Assembly (NCBI RefSeq): GCF_003259335.1
Contig: NZ_QLLL01000004.1
Span: 139,689-203,688, forward strand
DNA length: 64,000 nt
From: Chitinophaga skermanii
GTDB taxonomy: Bacteria; Bacteroidota; Bacteroidia; Chitinophagales; Chitinophagaceae
Reading direction: 5' to 3'
The position numbers and the translations under genes are program-made. Under the pieces are notes generated by a model. That model saw nothing but the letters and a program-made list of their open reading frames with translations, did not search any database and had not been told where the DNA came from. Below are positions 51,189 to 60,358 of this stretch, piece after piece (the stretch's first letter is position 1; the number at the start of each line of letters is the position of its first letter).

Positions 51189-52409
51189 TTAGTACGTGAA
51201 TTTCTCCCAACCTTGGATGGTAGGGCGTGTACAAGTCATGGCTTGTGCACCGTTTTCACTACTTACATACATACCGTTATTCCCGCGAAGCGAGAAGGTA
51301 CCGTCGCTGTTGCTAATCCAATCAAATTTCTCCCAGTCGCCAATTGTAGCGCGGCTGCAAGTAATAGCTTGGGTGCCGTTTTCAGACGACATGTATTTGT
51401 TTTGGCTGCGTAAGGCTACTTTACCGCCGCCTGCATCTACTACGGTAAATTGTTCCCATGCTTGGGCAGTGGCACGGTTGCAAGTCATGGCTTGTGTACC
51501 GTTTTCACCGCTTACGAACGAGTTGTTATTACCGCGGATGGTAATGGTGCTACCAATAGGAGCAGAGCCGCCGCTTTGGGTAATAGAATATACCCTTACA
51601 TAGTCTACTTCCATGGTACATGGTAAAGCTGCATCATTGATGGTGTTGCCTGGTAAGTTACCGCCAACGGCCATGTTCAAGAGGATGAAGAAGTTGTTGT
51701 GGAATTCTTCTGTACCATTGATGTTGTTGAGGATGTTCGCGGTGTGGAATAATACACCGTCGACATACCAACGAATAGAAGAAGCATCCCATTCGATGGC
51801 ATACACATGGAAATTGGTAACGCCGTTGGTGGTGGTGTTACCGCCATAGTAGGAATACGCTGTGTTAAACCAGTGGATAGTACCCAGTACCGTGTTGCTG
51901 GTATTGGTTTGTTCCATGATGTCGATTTCCCCGCATTTAGGCCATCCTACGTTTGGATCGCCGATGTTAGAACCCAGCATCCAGAAAGCCGGCCATGTAC
52001 CTTGTACAGCCGGTAATTTAATAGAAGCTTCGATACGGCCGTACTTGGTAGAGAACTTACCATTGGTGTTAATACGACCAGAAGTGTAAGGCTGGCCACC
52101 TACGGTTTGTTTGCGGGCTGTGATTAACAACTTACCACCCGATACAGCTACGTTCGCTGTTTGGTAATACTGCTTTTCGTTGTTTACACCGAGATTGCCA
52201 TTTTCGTACGACCATTTACTGGTGTTCAAGGAAGTACCATCGAACTCATCTTGCCACACGAGGGTGTACACGGGTGGAGGAGCAGCTGTTGGGGCTTGGT
52301 TGTTACTGCCTGGAGAGTTTACACTAGCATCTTTGCTACATGAAAAAAGTGTGGACGCCATTATACATACCAGCATAATGGAAAACAAATGGGTGTTTTG
52401 TTTTTTCAT
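51189..52409 (-). CDS. GH16 beta-glucanase lipoprotein with fascin-like C-terminal domain
   Basis: 406 residues. Lipobox FSCSK (Cys 24), Pro/Ala linker, then a GH16 jelly roll from about 48 to 280 with GEIDIMEQ at 160-167: E161 nucleophile, D163, E166 acid/base. The last ~125 residues are three ~42-residue repeats ([60 protein letters not shown]), a beta-trefoil of fascin/actin-crosslink type that probably binds glycan. Cleaves beta-1,3 or 1,3-1,4 glucans (laminarin-like) at the cell surface. A LacI-type palindrome lies upstream. Confidence 0.93.
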   Translation of the reverse strand: MKKQNTHLFSIMLVCIMASTLFSCSKDASVNSPGSNNQAPTAAPPPVYTLVWQDEFDGTSLNTSKWSYENGNLGVNNEKQYYQTANVAVSGGKLLITARKQTVGGQPYTSGRINTNGKFSTKYGRIEASIKLPAVQGTWPAFWMLGSNIGDPNVGWPKCGEIDIMEQTNTSNTVLGTIHWFNTAYSYYGGNTTTNGVTNFHVYAIEWDASSIRWYVDGVLFHTANILNNINGTEEFHNNFFILLNMAVGGNLPGNTINDAALPCTMEVDYVRVYSITQSGGSAPIGSTITIRGNNNSFVSGENGTQAMTCNRATAQAWEQFTVVDAGGGKVALRSQNKYMSSENGTQAITCSRATIGDWEKFDWISNSDGTFSLRGNNGMYVSSENGAQAMTCTRPTIQGWEKFTY

Positions 52410-52782
52410 TTGATGTGAAAATTATAACGTGAAATAAATGTGGGTTTACATCGCCGTACTGCGTATTTTTTGTAGAAGGCGGGGATAAAAAATAGCGCAA
52501 TCGACGTTCTATCTTAAATATCGAAAATATATTTTGTAAATACTAGAGCAAACGTTTGCGTAAATATCAACTAGTTGACTATGAAGGAGATAATTTTTAA
52601 GATTTATGATTTATATGCTAAAATGCTACAGTGAGGAATGCTAAATATTGATGTGTCAAATATTGATGGGTAGGGGTATGGTGTTGAACGGAGCGACGCA
52701 ACGGGGGCTACATAGGTATAAACGGTCGACTTACAAAGGAAAAGAGAAGATTGGACCCTTACAACCTTCCCTTTTATCCATG
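52410..52782. other. GH16 promoter region
   Basis: 373 bases with a palindromic operator (52548-52559) and a TATATTTT box (complement of 52524-52531) near it. TTGATGTGTCAA and a following aaatattgatg are at 52648-52671. No open frame of note beyond chance. Confidence 0.5.
52548..52559 (-). promoter_or_regulatory. LacI-family-type operator GCAAACGTTTGC
   Basis: A perfect 12-bp palindrome with a central CG, the form typical of LacI/GalR-type operators. It is 139 bases before ATG 52409 of the GH16 gene. On the minus strand its TTTG stands 17 bases before the TATATTTT box, so binding there would cover a -33 element. Confidence 0.55.
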
Positions 52783-53013
52783 TTACTGTTCGGGTTCTTC
52801 ATTCACTTTAACGATTTTGTTATAAATACCCAGTAATAAGAAAGGGGCCGCCCATTGCCCGATAAACAGGGCAAGGTGATCCTTTTTCATCATTTTACAA
52901 GCCAGGCTAACGCCCATGGCACCCAGCGATGCCCATAAGAACTTATCGCTCGATACTTTCGATGTTTGTTGCTCGATCGCTTTGGCTACTTTGCCTTCTT
53001 TTTGCTCGTTCAT
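52783..53013 (-). CDS. Small membrane protein (76 aa)
   Basis: A charged N-terminus (MNEQKEGKVAKAIEQQ), then two hydrophobic segments (about 26-40 and 48-63) with KMMKKDH between them, and an acidic end. I recall similar 70-80 residue proteins in Bacteroidota without a known role. The next gene upstream on the same strand encodes a 34-residue membrane peptide 38 bases away. Confidence 0.65.
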   Translation of the reverse strand: MNEQKEGKVAKAIEQQTSKVSSDKFLWASLGAMGVSLACKMMKKDHLALFIGQWAAPFLLLGIYNKIVKVNEEPEQ

Positions 53014-53051
53014 GGTGCATGTTTTTTAGTGAAAAATAAAGTAAGAATGGG

Positions 53052-53156
53052 TTAGTTATTGGAAGTATCATCGCGCGATTCCTTGTTTGTTTGCCGTGCG
53101 ATGTAGGTAACTACAATGGCTACTACTACAATTAATGTGATTAGCATGAAAAACAT
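53052..53156 (-). CDS. Membrane micro-protein (34 aa)
   Basis: MFFMLITLIVVVAIVVTY... is one hydrophobic helix with a polar tail RQTNKESRDDTSNN, the shape of real single-helix micro-proteins. It lies in the same direction upstream of the 76-residue membrane protein. No homologue recognised. The frame is short, so support comes from composition and context only. Confidence 0.4.
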   Translation of the reverse strand: MFFMLITLIVVVAIVVTYIARQTNKESRDDTSNN

Positions 53157-53384
53157 AATCGTTTTTACTAGGAAAGGGAACAAAGGGCGTGCCGCATGCC
53201 AACACGGGCAAGAATGGTGCATAATGCTTGTTTACAAGGGGATTTCCTCTACAGTAGTACGCAGATTGAATGTTATATTCCACAGGTAAAAATTGTCCAG
53301 TCATCAATTTTAACGTTTTCAATCATTCTTGGAATGGAATACGCATAAGAAAATTTTATATTTTTACCGCGCGAACGCCATATC

Positions 53385-56300
53385 ATGAAGAAATTACGTA
53401 AGAGAATCTTTAGAATAGCCGGCTGGAGTTTGGGAACCATTCTACTCATTATTGCCATTGCCGCCACTATTTTATATACCCAACAGCAGCGGCTAACACA
53501 ATTGGCTATCAAGGAATTGAATAAGCAGTTTAGGGGAGAATTGGTGCTAGGACATAGTTCTATAGCGCCTTTTAAGCATTTCCCATATATATCCATTGTG
53601 TTGCACGATGTAAAGTTTTATGCCAGCAAGAAAATGGCCGGTACCCCGCTATATGAAGTGGAGAAAATGTACGCAGGCTTTAGCTTGCCCGGTATTTTGA
53701 AACAAAACTACGATGTGCGAATTATTGCCATTGCCAATGGTACGGTACATATTAACCGGGCCAACGATGGTACCCTGGATATTGTGAAGGCCCATACATT
53801 GCCCAGCAACACCACGGCCCCGGCCGATACTTCCAGCGAAGTGTTGCACCTCGACTTGAAGAAAATCATTTTAAAGAATATCGACGTTTACTATAGTGAT
53901 CATATTTCCGGGTTTCATGTGAATACGAAGATTGAGAAGATTACTTCTTCCTTTAGCATGAAAAAAGATGTCATGTCGCTTAGCTTGGAAAGTGAATGGG
54001 TGTTGGATTTGAAAAGTAAAAGCGATACAACGCTCTTCAGGAATAAACACATAGCGCTCGATCTCTCGGGCGACTACAACATGCAAACAGCCCAATTGCA
54101 ACTGAAAAAAGCAGGCCTGCAATTAGAAAATGCGAAACTCAACATCGCCGGTAAAGCCTTACTCGGCGATCAACCCGATGTAGACTTTACCATCAACGGC
54201 GACCGTCCAGATTTAAACCTCTTGTTTGCCTTTGCCCCGAATGATATTGCTGCGCAATTGGATAAATACAACCGCGATGGCCGTGTATACTTCGATGGTA
54301 CAGTAAAAGGGAAAGTAGGGAAGGATATAATGCCGGCTATTAGTTTGAAGTTCGGTTGCGAGAACGTTTGGTTCCAAAACAAAGTGGCCAATAGGAAACT
54401 CGATTCGTTGGGTTTCAGGGGCTATTATACCAATGGTGCCGGTCGTTCCATGAAAACATCCGAATTACATGTGCTCGACATCAACGCCCGTCCTGGTAAA
54501 GGCATGTTTAAAGGGAACTTCGTAATGAAAGATTTCACTGATCCACATATCATTATGCAGGTATTCTCGGAATTGAACATCCGTTATATCGGCGAGTTCT
54601 TAGGCGTGAAAGATTTGGAGCAGATTGAAGGCGATATTCGCTTAATTATGAACTTCCGCGAGTTGGTAGACATGCAAGTACCGGAACAACATTTAGCGAA
54701 GTTGAAAGAAGGCGTGCAAAGCGAGTTAACGGTGACCAACCTTGCTTTCCGTATCCCGAACTACCATTTGCCTGTAGAGAAAATGAATATTCATGCTACG
54801 TTGAAAGAAGGGTTTTTACAATTAGATACCCTCAACTTCAAAGTAGGTAAAAGTGATATTGCCGCTAGTGGCTCGTTGAGCGATTTACCGGCTGTATTCC
54901 ATAAACAAGAAAAACCGGTTCGCTTAACGTTCAACGTTAGTTCGAATAAGTTATTACCGGCCGAGTTAATGAAAGTTGATACCACGCATAAGAAATTGCG
55001 CGAGGAGGAAATGACGGGCTTCCAATTAGCCGTGGCTTTGGAAACAAGCGTGAAAGAATTGCTTAACCCGAACCCATTACCGCGTGGTACCTTTAAAATT
55101 AACAAGTTCTTTGCGGCGTTTAAGCAATACCCGCACCGCTTCCACGATTTTGCCGCCGATATTGCCATTAACGATACCAGTTTAATGGTGAAGAATTTCG
55201 AAGGGAGGGTAGATAGTAGTGGATTTGCGTTTAAAGGTCGTTTGAATAACTACCCATTGTGGTTTAAGAATGTAAAACGCGGCAAAACGGAATTCATGTT
55301 CGACTTGAAATCCGATAGGCTGGCAGTACACGATGTAATTAGCAACCGTGGTAGGCAAATTGTTCCGAAAGGATACTGGTTCGAGCAGGCCAATAACCTA
55401 TGGCTCCGTGCCCGCATTAAAATGAGTTACGATTCGGTGTTCAAACGTGCCGATCTGCATATTGCTAATATTTCCGGTAGTTTGAAAGTGCATCCTATCC
55501 AGTTGGAAGGCATTAAAGGGCGTATTCGCTATGGCACGAATAAATACTTGGTAGTAGATACCTTGCAAGGTAAAATCGGGCAGAGCGATTTCGATATGAA
55601 TTTGAAACTCTATGCCGGTCCAGATAGGCAAGGTAATAAGCGCAATAACTTTTTCAGTTTGAAATCGAAGTACTTGAACGTGGATGAGTTAATGAATTAC
55701 GATTTCGCGGAACATCCCGATCCTGCTCAAACCGTCGTGGTAAAGCAAACCACGAAACGCGAAAACGACAGTTTACATGCCGCGGCGGGTTTCAATATCT
55801 TCAAATTGAAGTTCGTTAATTTCGATACAGATATAAGTGTAGGCAAGATCCGCTATAACAAGCTATGGCTGCGTAACCTAACGGCAAAAGCCCATATGCA
55901 AGAAGATCAAAAGATCAAGATCGACACTATTGATGTACGCATGGCCGGTGGCCGTATCGCGATGCGCGGTACTTTAAACGCAAGCGATCCTAAGAAGTTG
56001 TTCTTCCGTAGTAGTATAAAACTCGACACTGTTGATATGACCAAAATGCTCTTGAAATTCGACAATTTCGGGCAAGACATGGTGCTGAACAATAACCTAA
56101 AAGGCAAGCTAACCGGGAAAATTCGCAGTAGTGTAACCTTGCATCCAGATTTAACCCCGGTATTGAACGATACCCGGGCTAGCTTGGATATTCTTATCCA
56201 TGATGGTGAACTGGTTAATTTCGGTCCTATGCAGGCGATGAGTGCCTACTTCAAAGACAAGAACCTCAAGATTATCCGTTTTGATACATTGCGTAACAAG

Positions 56301-56615
56301 TTAAGTTTTACCAACGGGGTGCTAGAGATACCTAACATGAGTATTAACTCGTCGATCGGGTATATTGAAGTAAGTGGACAACAATCGATGGATTTAACCA
56401 TGCAGTATTATTTGCGGGTGCCCATGAAGTTGGTAACGAATGTGGGTTGGCAGGCTTTGTTTGGTCGCAAGAAGGAAGAAGTTGATCCCGACCAGGTAGA
56501 TGCTATTGAGAGTTTGGATAAGGGGAAATCGGGGCGGTTTATGCATCTTGGGATATCAGGAACGCCGGATAAGTACAAAATATCGCTTGGCAGTAAGGCC
56601 AAGAAAAAGGCATAA
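53385..56615 (+). CDS. AsmA-like giant envelope protein
   Basis: 1076 residues. One N-terminal membrane helix (about 14-32, SLGTILLIIAIAATILY) is followed by the AsmA opening LAIKELNKQFRGELVLGHSSIAPFKHFPYISIVLHDV, long repeating beta (the groove of bridge-type lipid transfer proteins), and a C-terminal AsmA_C-like part (GELVNFGPMQAMSAYFKD, IPNMSINSSIGYIEVSGQQ). Members help maintain the outer membrane, possibly moving phospholipids between membranes. A single gene followed by a terminator, then a periodic array. Confidence 0.9.
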   Translation: MKKLRKRIFRIAGWSLGTILLIIAIAATILYTQQQRLTQLAIKELNKQFRGELVLGHSSIAPFKHFPYISIVLHDVKFYASKKMAGTPLYEVEKMYAGFSLPGILKQNYDVRIIAIANGTVHINRANDGTLDIVKAHTLPSNTTAPADTSSEVLHLDLKKIILKNIDVYYSDHISGFHVNTKIEKITSSFSMKKDVMSLSLESEWVLDLKSKSDTTLFRNKHIALDLSGDYNMQTAQLQLKKAGLQLENAKLNIAGKALLGDQPDVDFTINGDRPDLNLLFAFAPNDIAAQLDKYNRDGRVYFDGTVKGKVGKDIMPAISLKFGCENVWFQNKVANRKLDSLGFRGYYTNGAGRSMKTSELHVLDINARPGKGMFKGNFVMKDFTDPHIIMQVFSELNIRYIGEFLGVKDLEQIEGDIRLIMNFRELVDMQVPEQHLAKLKEGVQSELTVTNLAFRIPNYHLPVEKMNIHATLKEGFLQLDTLNFKVGKSDIAASGSLSDLPAVFHKQEKPVRLTFNVSSNKLLPAELMKVDTTHKKLREEEMTGFQLAVALETSVKELLNPNPLPRGTFKINKFFAAFKQYPHRFHDFAADIAINDTSLMVKNFEGRVDSSGFAFKGRLNNYPLWFKNVKRGKTEFMFDLKSDRLAVHDVISNRGRQIVPKGYWFEQANNLWLRARIKMSYDSVFKRADLHIANISGSLKVHPIQLEGIKGRIRYGTNKYLVVDTLQGKIGQSDFDMNLKLYAGPDRQGNKRNNFFSLKSKYLNVDELMNYDFAEHPDPAQTVVVKQTTKRENDSLHAAAGFNIFKLKFVNFDTDISVGKIRYNKLWLRNLTAKAHMQEDQKIKIDTIDVRMAGGRIAMRGTLNASDPKKLFFRSSIKLDTVDMTKMLLKFDNFGQDMVLNNNLKGKLTGKIRSSVTLHPDLTPVLNDTRASLDILIHDGELVNFGPMQAMSAYFKDKNLKIIRFDTLRNKLSFTNGVLEIPNMSINSSIGYIEVSGQQSMDLTMQYYLRVPMKLVTNVGWQALFGRKKEEVDPDQVDAIESLDKGKSGRFMHLGISGTPDKYKISLGSKAKKKA

Positions 56616-56624
56616 AGCAGTTAT

Positions 56625-56655
56625 AAAAGGTCGCTCTATAAGGGCGGCCTTTTTT
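56625..56655 (+). terminator. Terminator of the AsmA-like gene
   Basis: An 8-bp stem: aaggtcgc (56627-56634) with gcggcctt (56644-56651), followed by T's. Confidence 0.8.
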
Positions 56656-56678
56656 AATGGGATGATGCCCATTTGGAG

Positions 56679-56829
56679 GCAAGTAAAGGCAAAGGGACGA
56701 TAAGGCCCGGCAAAGGCAAGTCAAAGTCTTTCAAAGGCAGGTTAAAGTCTTTCAAAGGCAAGTCAAAGGGAAGTCAAAGGCTTTTCAAAGGGTCGTTAAA
56801 GGCTCGTCAAAGGGAAGTCAAAGGCTCGG
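56679..56829. repeat. Degenerate tandem array, unit about TCAAAGGCAAG (10-11 bp)
   Basis: About thirteen adjoining AAAGG-core units such as tcaaaggcaag, tcaaagtcttt, caaaggcagg, tcaaagggaag, tcaaaggcttt, ttaaaggctcg. Unit length is mostly 10-11. No spacers. It starts 24 bases after the AsmA terminator. Confidence 0.8.
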
Positions 56830-57045
56830 GGTATTAAACAGCAGTCAACCAATGGGTTAGTGAATAAGGACCAGTTTTAAGCTAATAATGAATTGATTAT
56901 CATGCTTTCATGATGGAGTGGCATGCTTAGTTATGTTATTGATTGTGTACATTAGTAAAATAAAAACCAGGCAATTGTGCATGTAAAAGGTGGCTATCCT
57001 TTAAAGGACAGCCACCTTGCACTTATCAAGATGCGTATACAATGC
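56830..57045. other. Intergenic region ending in a minus-strand terminator
   Basis: After the array the DNA is AT-rich. A hairpin at 56985-57018 (9-bp stem aaggtggct/agccacctt plus inner pairs) lies just after the DinB stop on the minus strand. Nothing else was seen. Confidence 0.5.
56985..57018 (-). terminator. Terminator of the DinB gene
   Basis: A 9-bp stem (56987-56995 with 57010-57018), extended inside by tcct/agga after a mismatch. The T tract is only four bases. Confidence 0.6.
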
Positions 57046-57534
57046 TTATTTACGATCCCAGAATGGGGCAGGTTCAATGCCTAAAGCACGTAAGTATACA
57101 TACCCTTGGCCACGGTGGTGAATTTCGTTGTCGATGAAGTAGAACAATGATTTGATCACCCTATTTGGATAAAAGCCAAATGCATTGGTTTGTTCTTCTA
57201 AGCGTTCCGTGGTTAATTGTTTGCCTAAATCTGCAATCAACGCGGTTACTTCGTCGAAGTAGGCCAAAATTTTCTCCTTTGTATTATATACGTCTTTACC
57301 GTTTTCTAAGTAAGTAGGCCATTCTTCATTTACAAGGCCTTTAATACCTTCTCCAATCACCGTTAATTCATACGCCATTTCACCAAAAGTGCGCATACCG
57401 CCAATAGAGAAGCTGAAAAGTTGATCTTCTGGGAATGCATCGATAATACGGCGGGTTAAGCCACGGTGACCAACATAGTTATCGATCAAATCTTGGAGGC
57501 TTACAGTAGCAGTGGTGGCAGTTAATGTTTGCAT
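57046..57534 (-). CDS. DinB-family protein
   Basis: 162 residues. LIDNYVGHRGLTRRIIDAFPEDQLFSF opens the four-helix fold, and LFYFIDNEIHHRGQGYVYLRALG is the diagnostic closing helix with the H-H/R-G-Q metal segment (NEIHHRGQ). The first His position is weaker than in the DinB at 37929. Thiol-transferase-like or stress role in the cytoplasm. Stands alone. Confidence 0.88.
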   Translation of the reverse strand: MQTLTATTATVSLQDLIDNYVGHRGLTRRIIDAFPEDQLFSFSIGGMRTFGEMAYELTVIGEGIKGLVNEEWPTYLENGKDVYNTKEKILAYFDEVTALIADLGKQLTTERLEEQTNAFGFYPNRVIKSLFYFIDNEIHHRGQGYVYLRALGIEPAPFWDRK

Positions 57535-57711
57535 GGTAAATAAGGTTTTAATTGATGAATTATTTCGTTGTTGATGTAAAATTCCGATGGGGGTGTGACA
57601 ACAGTATGTCAGTAGGAAAAAAAGTATTTCAAAAATATTTTTACCACCACAATGAACATACCAACAAAGCCTTATTGGGCATCGTTATTGAAGTAGAAAA
57701 AGAAAAACGAT

Positions 57712-58059
57712 ATGCATAACAACAAAGAAACCGTAGAACGTTACATGGAGGGTTTTCGGCAGAAGGATCATGCCATGATATTATCGTGCTTAGCGCAAGA
57801 CGTGATTTGGGACATGCCGGGCTATTTTTACCACGAAGGTATCGCCGCTTTCGACCAGGAGATCGGAAATGAAGCTTTTACGGGTAAACCCATTATTGTG
57901 ATTACCCGCATGATCGAAGAAAACGACGTAGTAGCCGTAGAGGGCACTGTTATGTTTAACATGAGCACGGGCGAACTCATGAACGCCGTTTTCTGCGAGG
58001 TATTTGAAATGGAAGATGGCAAGGTGAAGAAACTTACCACTTACCAGGTGATGAAATAG
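57712..58059 (+). CDS. SnoaL-like / NTF2-fold protein
   Basis: 115 residues: helix VERYMEGFRQKDHAMILSCLAQDVIWDMPG, then strands including VAVEGTVMFN and the ending VKKLTTYQV. This is the small cone fold of the SnoaL group, with an Asp in the pocket (VIWDMPG). It could be an isomerase or a stress protein; no partner is visible. Its stop directly abuts the opposing glycosyltransferase stop. Confidence 0.85.
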   Translation: MHNNKETVERYMEGFRQKDHAMILSCLAQDVIWDMPGYFYHEGIAAFDQEIGNEAFTGKPIIVITRMIEENDVVAVEGTVMFNMSTGELMNAVFCEVFEMEDGKVKKLTTYQVMK

Positions 58060-59586
58060 TTATTCATACACCCGGTTAGCAAATAGTTCCTTCATACGAG
58101 CATAATCTTGCAAAGGTTGTTTGCATACGTAGATGGTAATGTATTCATCTTCGGGATCGCGGGCATACTTGTTATGGTATGTTTTCACGAGTTGCACATC
58201 TTTATAATACCCATCCCAGAAATCTTTCCCTGCATCGCCTTTATTATAGGCAATAACGGTTGGTGGCATAGTACCGGTTGTAGGTGCCCATAAATAGAAG
58301 CTGCCGTGGTAGCTAATAGCGCCGGGTAGTTGGTATTCTTTTTTATATAATTCTACGGCACCGGCTTGGCTGTAGTGTTTGCCCCAGATAAGCGCGGTAG
58401 ATTTTTCTTGCGGGGGAAGGCTGTCGTACACCGACTTAAGATCTAGCATAATGTGATGCCACATATCTTTCGAATAAATATCTGCGAAACGCACGGGGTA
58501 GCGATCTACTTCCTTCTTTTTAATACCTACTAAGGCTACATATTTCTCCACCGGTAAGAACGACATTACAATCAACGTGAACCCGGCAGCACTTACCGCA
58601 AACAAACCACTGATTGGATAGAAAGCCCATTTGGCTTTTGGTAAAACATATTTCTCCATCCATAAGGCGCCTAATATAAAGAGGCACATCATAGCAGGGA
58701 AGAAGTAGTATTCTTTTCCTTGTTTGTAATCTAATAGCACAATAGAGATGAAAATACATAGACCCAAAGTGCGGATAATGCGATCTTTCTCTATGAACAC
58801 GAGTAGTACGCCACCGATCCACATAATAGCCGCTATGGGATTCATCGCAATAAAAACCTCTTTCGCTACATTGCTAGAATTGACGAGCGATAATTGTTTT
58901 TCATATAGGCGAGCCATGTGTTGTACAACGGGGAAATGATGTTGTAGTTGCCAAATGTAGTTTGGTAAGAAGATAAGCAGTGCTACCAATATATACTGCC
59001 AACTTTTAGGTTGCAGTAATACGTTGCGGGTAGATTGAAAGAAGAGCAAACCGCTGAGTCCTGCTAGGAAGAAGAGCATATCATATTTCGTAAGCATGCC
59101 CAATCCTGCTGTTATAGCAAGGTAGAGTAAGTATTTCGGTTGTAGTGTTTTTACAAACCCGGCTAATTGGTAAAACCCAACAATCCATGCGAGGTGTATG
59201 AATACAACGGGTTGAAACAATTGGTGGTTTATACTAAATCCCGGGGCTGAAAAAAGACCTAGGTATAACAATATCAACCCACGCTGCTGTATGCCCAATC
59301 GTATGGCTGTTAAGCCTACAACTACATAAATGGCTACCATGGCTATGTGTGGGAAAATATGATGTACCCAAACGGCAGTGCTACCGCTCAAATTCTGTAG
59401 GTAGGCTAACCAACCAATCATGGGAGGGAACTCCATATAGCCCCAAGCAAGGTGGTTGCCCGTGGCAATATGTAGGAACTCGTCGCCATGAAATCCTGCG
59501 CGGATATCGGCGCCTATATGTACAAGTAATTTTACTAAACAGGCAACAAAAATAATGATGTATAGGGAACGTTGCGATGGTTTCAT
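58060..59586 (-). CDS. GT39/ArnT-like membrane glycosyltransferase
   Basis: 508 residues. FHGDEFLHIATGNHLAWGYMEFPPMIGW is the first periplasmic loop of the GT-C fold, with the acidic D/E pair used in catalysis. About twelve membrane helices follow to about 355, then a soluble C-terminal domain of about 150 residues. It would move a sugar from a lipid carrier onto protein, lipid A or another glycan. The nearest family members are dolichyl-phosphate-mannose protein mannosyltransferases and ArnT. No sugar operon adjoins. Confidence 0.9.
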   Translation of the reverse strand: MKPSQRSLYIIIFVACLVKLLVHIGADIRAGFHGDEFLHIATGNHLAWGYMEFPPMIGWLAYLQNLSGSTAVWVHHIFPHIAMVAIYVVVGLTAIRLGIQQRGLILLYLGLFSAPGFSINHQLFQPVVFIHLAWIVGFYQLAGFVKTLQPKYLLYLAITAGLGMLTKYDMLFFLAGLSGLLFFQSTRNVLLQPKSWQYILVALLIFLPNYIWQLQHHFPVVQHMARLYEKQLSLVNSSNVAKEVFIAMNPIAAIMWIGGVLLVFIEKDRIIRTLGLCIFISIVLLDYKQGKEYYFFPAMMCLFILGALWMEKYVLPKAKWAFYPISGLFAVSAAGFTLIVMSFLPVEKYVALVGIKKKEVDRYPVRFADIYSKDMWHHIMLDLKSVYDSLPPQEKSTALIWGKHYSQAGAVELYKKEYQLPGAISYHGSFYLWAPTTGTMPPTVIAYNKGDAGKDFWDGYYKDVQLVKTYHNKYARDPEDEYITIYVCKQPLQDYARMKELFANRVYE

Positions 59587-59729
59587 GGCTTAAATATAAT
59601 ACGAAATCCTTTTACAGTGTTGTTCTTCCCGATTGCGTAAATTTTTTTCCTAAATAGTAGTTGAATTCTCCTGCTACTATCGGAATTTTGCCAGCTCTTT
59701 GTATTTTGTAGTGAAAAAATAGGAACAAT

Positions 59730-60290
59730 TTGGATGCAGCAGCACTTTGGATAGAGATGAAAAACGGCGATCAGCAAGCGTTTATGGAGATTTACAATAG
59801 CTATTACCAAGCATTGTATAGCTTCGGGTGCCGTATTCATGCTCATCCCCAGTTGGTAAAAGATAGCATCCATGAAGTGTTCTGCGAAGTGTGGGCGGGC
59901 CGCCAATCGTTGCCCACTGTACAACAACCGCTTTCTTACCTCTTCACTTATTTAAAGCGCAAAATTCTCAAAGAAGTAAAAGTTTCAGCCATCACTACCG
60001 GTGAAGTAACAGCCGCCGAAGGAATCGAACAATCGTACGAAGAAATGATTGTACGAGCCGAGCACGATGCCGAGATGCAATACAAGCTGCACAATTTCAT
60101 GCGCCAACTTTCTGTTACCCAACAAGCCATCCTGCGCTTAAAGTATTACGAGAATCTCAATTACGAACAAATTGCTCAACAGTTACAATTGCAACCACGC
60201 ACCGTGTATAATAAGCTGTACGAAGCTTTGAAGTTAATGCGTAAAAGCTTGCGGGTATTGGTTTTGCTAGCGCCGCTAAACTTTTTTTAA
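59730..60290 (+). CDS. ECF-type RNA polymerase sigma-70 factor
   Basis: 186 residues. Region 2 (DQQAFMEIYNSYYQALYSFGCRI, DSIHEVFCEVWAGR) and region 4 (LSVTQQAILRLKYYENLNYEQIAQQLQLQPRTVYNKLYEALKLMRK) are clear. The start is the TTG at 59730: the family opens M-D-x-x-x-L-W in this position and a good AGGAA ribosome site lies just upstream (aggaacaatTTG). An out-of-frame ATG four bases later runs into a stop after six codons. Directs RNA polymerase to the downstream uptake genes. Confidence 0.92.
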   Translation: MDAAALWIEMKNGDQQAFMEIYNSYYQALYSFGCRIHAHPQLVKDSIHEVFCEVWAGRQSLPTVQQPLSYLFTYLKRKILKEVKVSAITTGEVTAAEGIEQSYEEMIVRAEHDAEMQYKLHNFMRQLSVTQQAILRLKYYENLNYEQIAQQLQLQPRTVYNKLYEALKLMRKSLRVLVLLAPLNFF

Positions 60291-60358
60291 AAAAAGTTTC
60301 CATTTCCGGGGTAAAAATCGTCCTTTTCTTACACTGTTATAAAAAGCGAATCGATTAC

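Noticed and set aside
53273-53596. Minus-strand 107-residue ORF at the AsmA start
   Set aside because: It overlaps the AsmA start region and reads as its complement.
56679-56829. CRISPR-like array
   Set aside because: Units adjoin with no spacers, are only 10-11 bp long and are degenerate. No cas gene is near.
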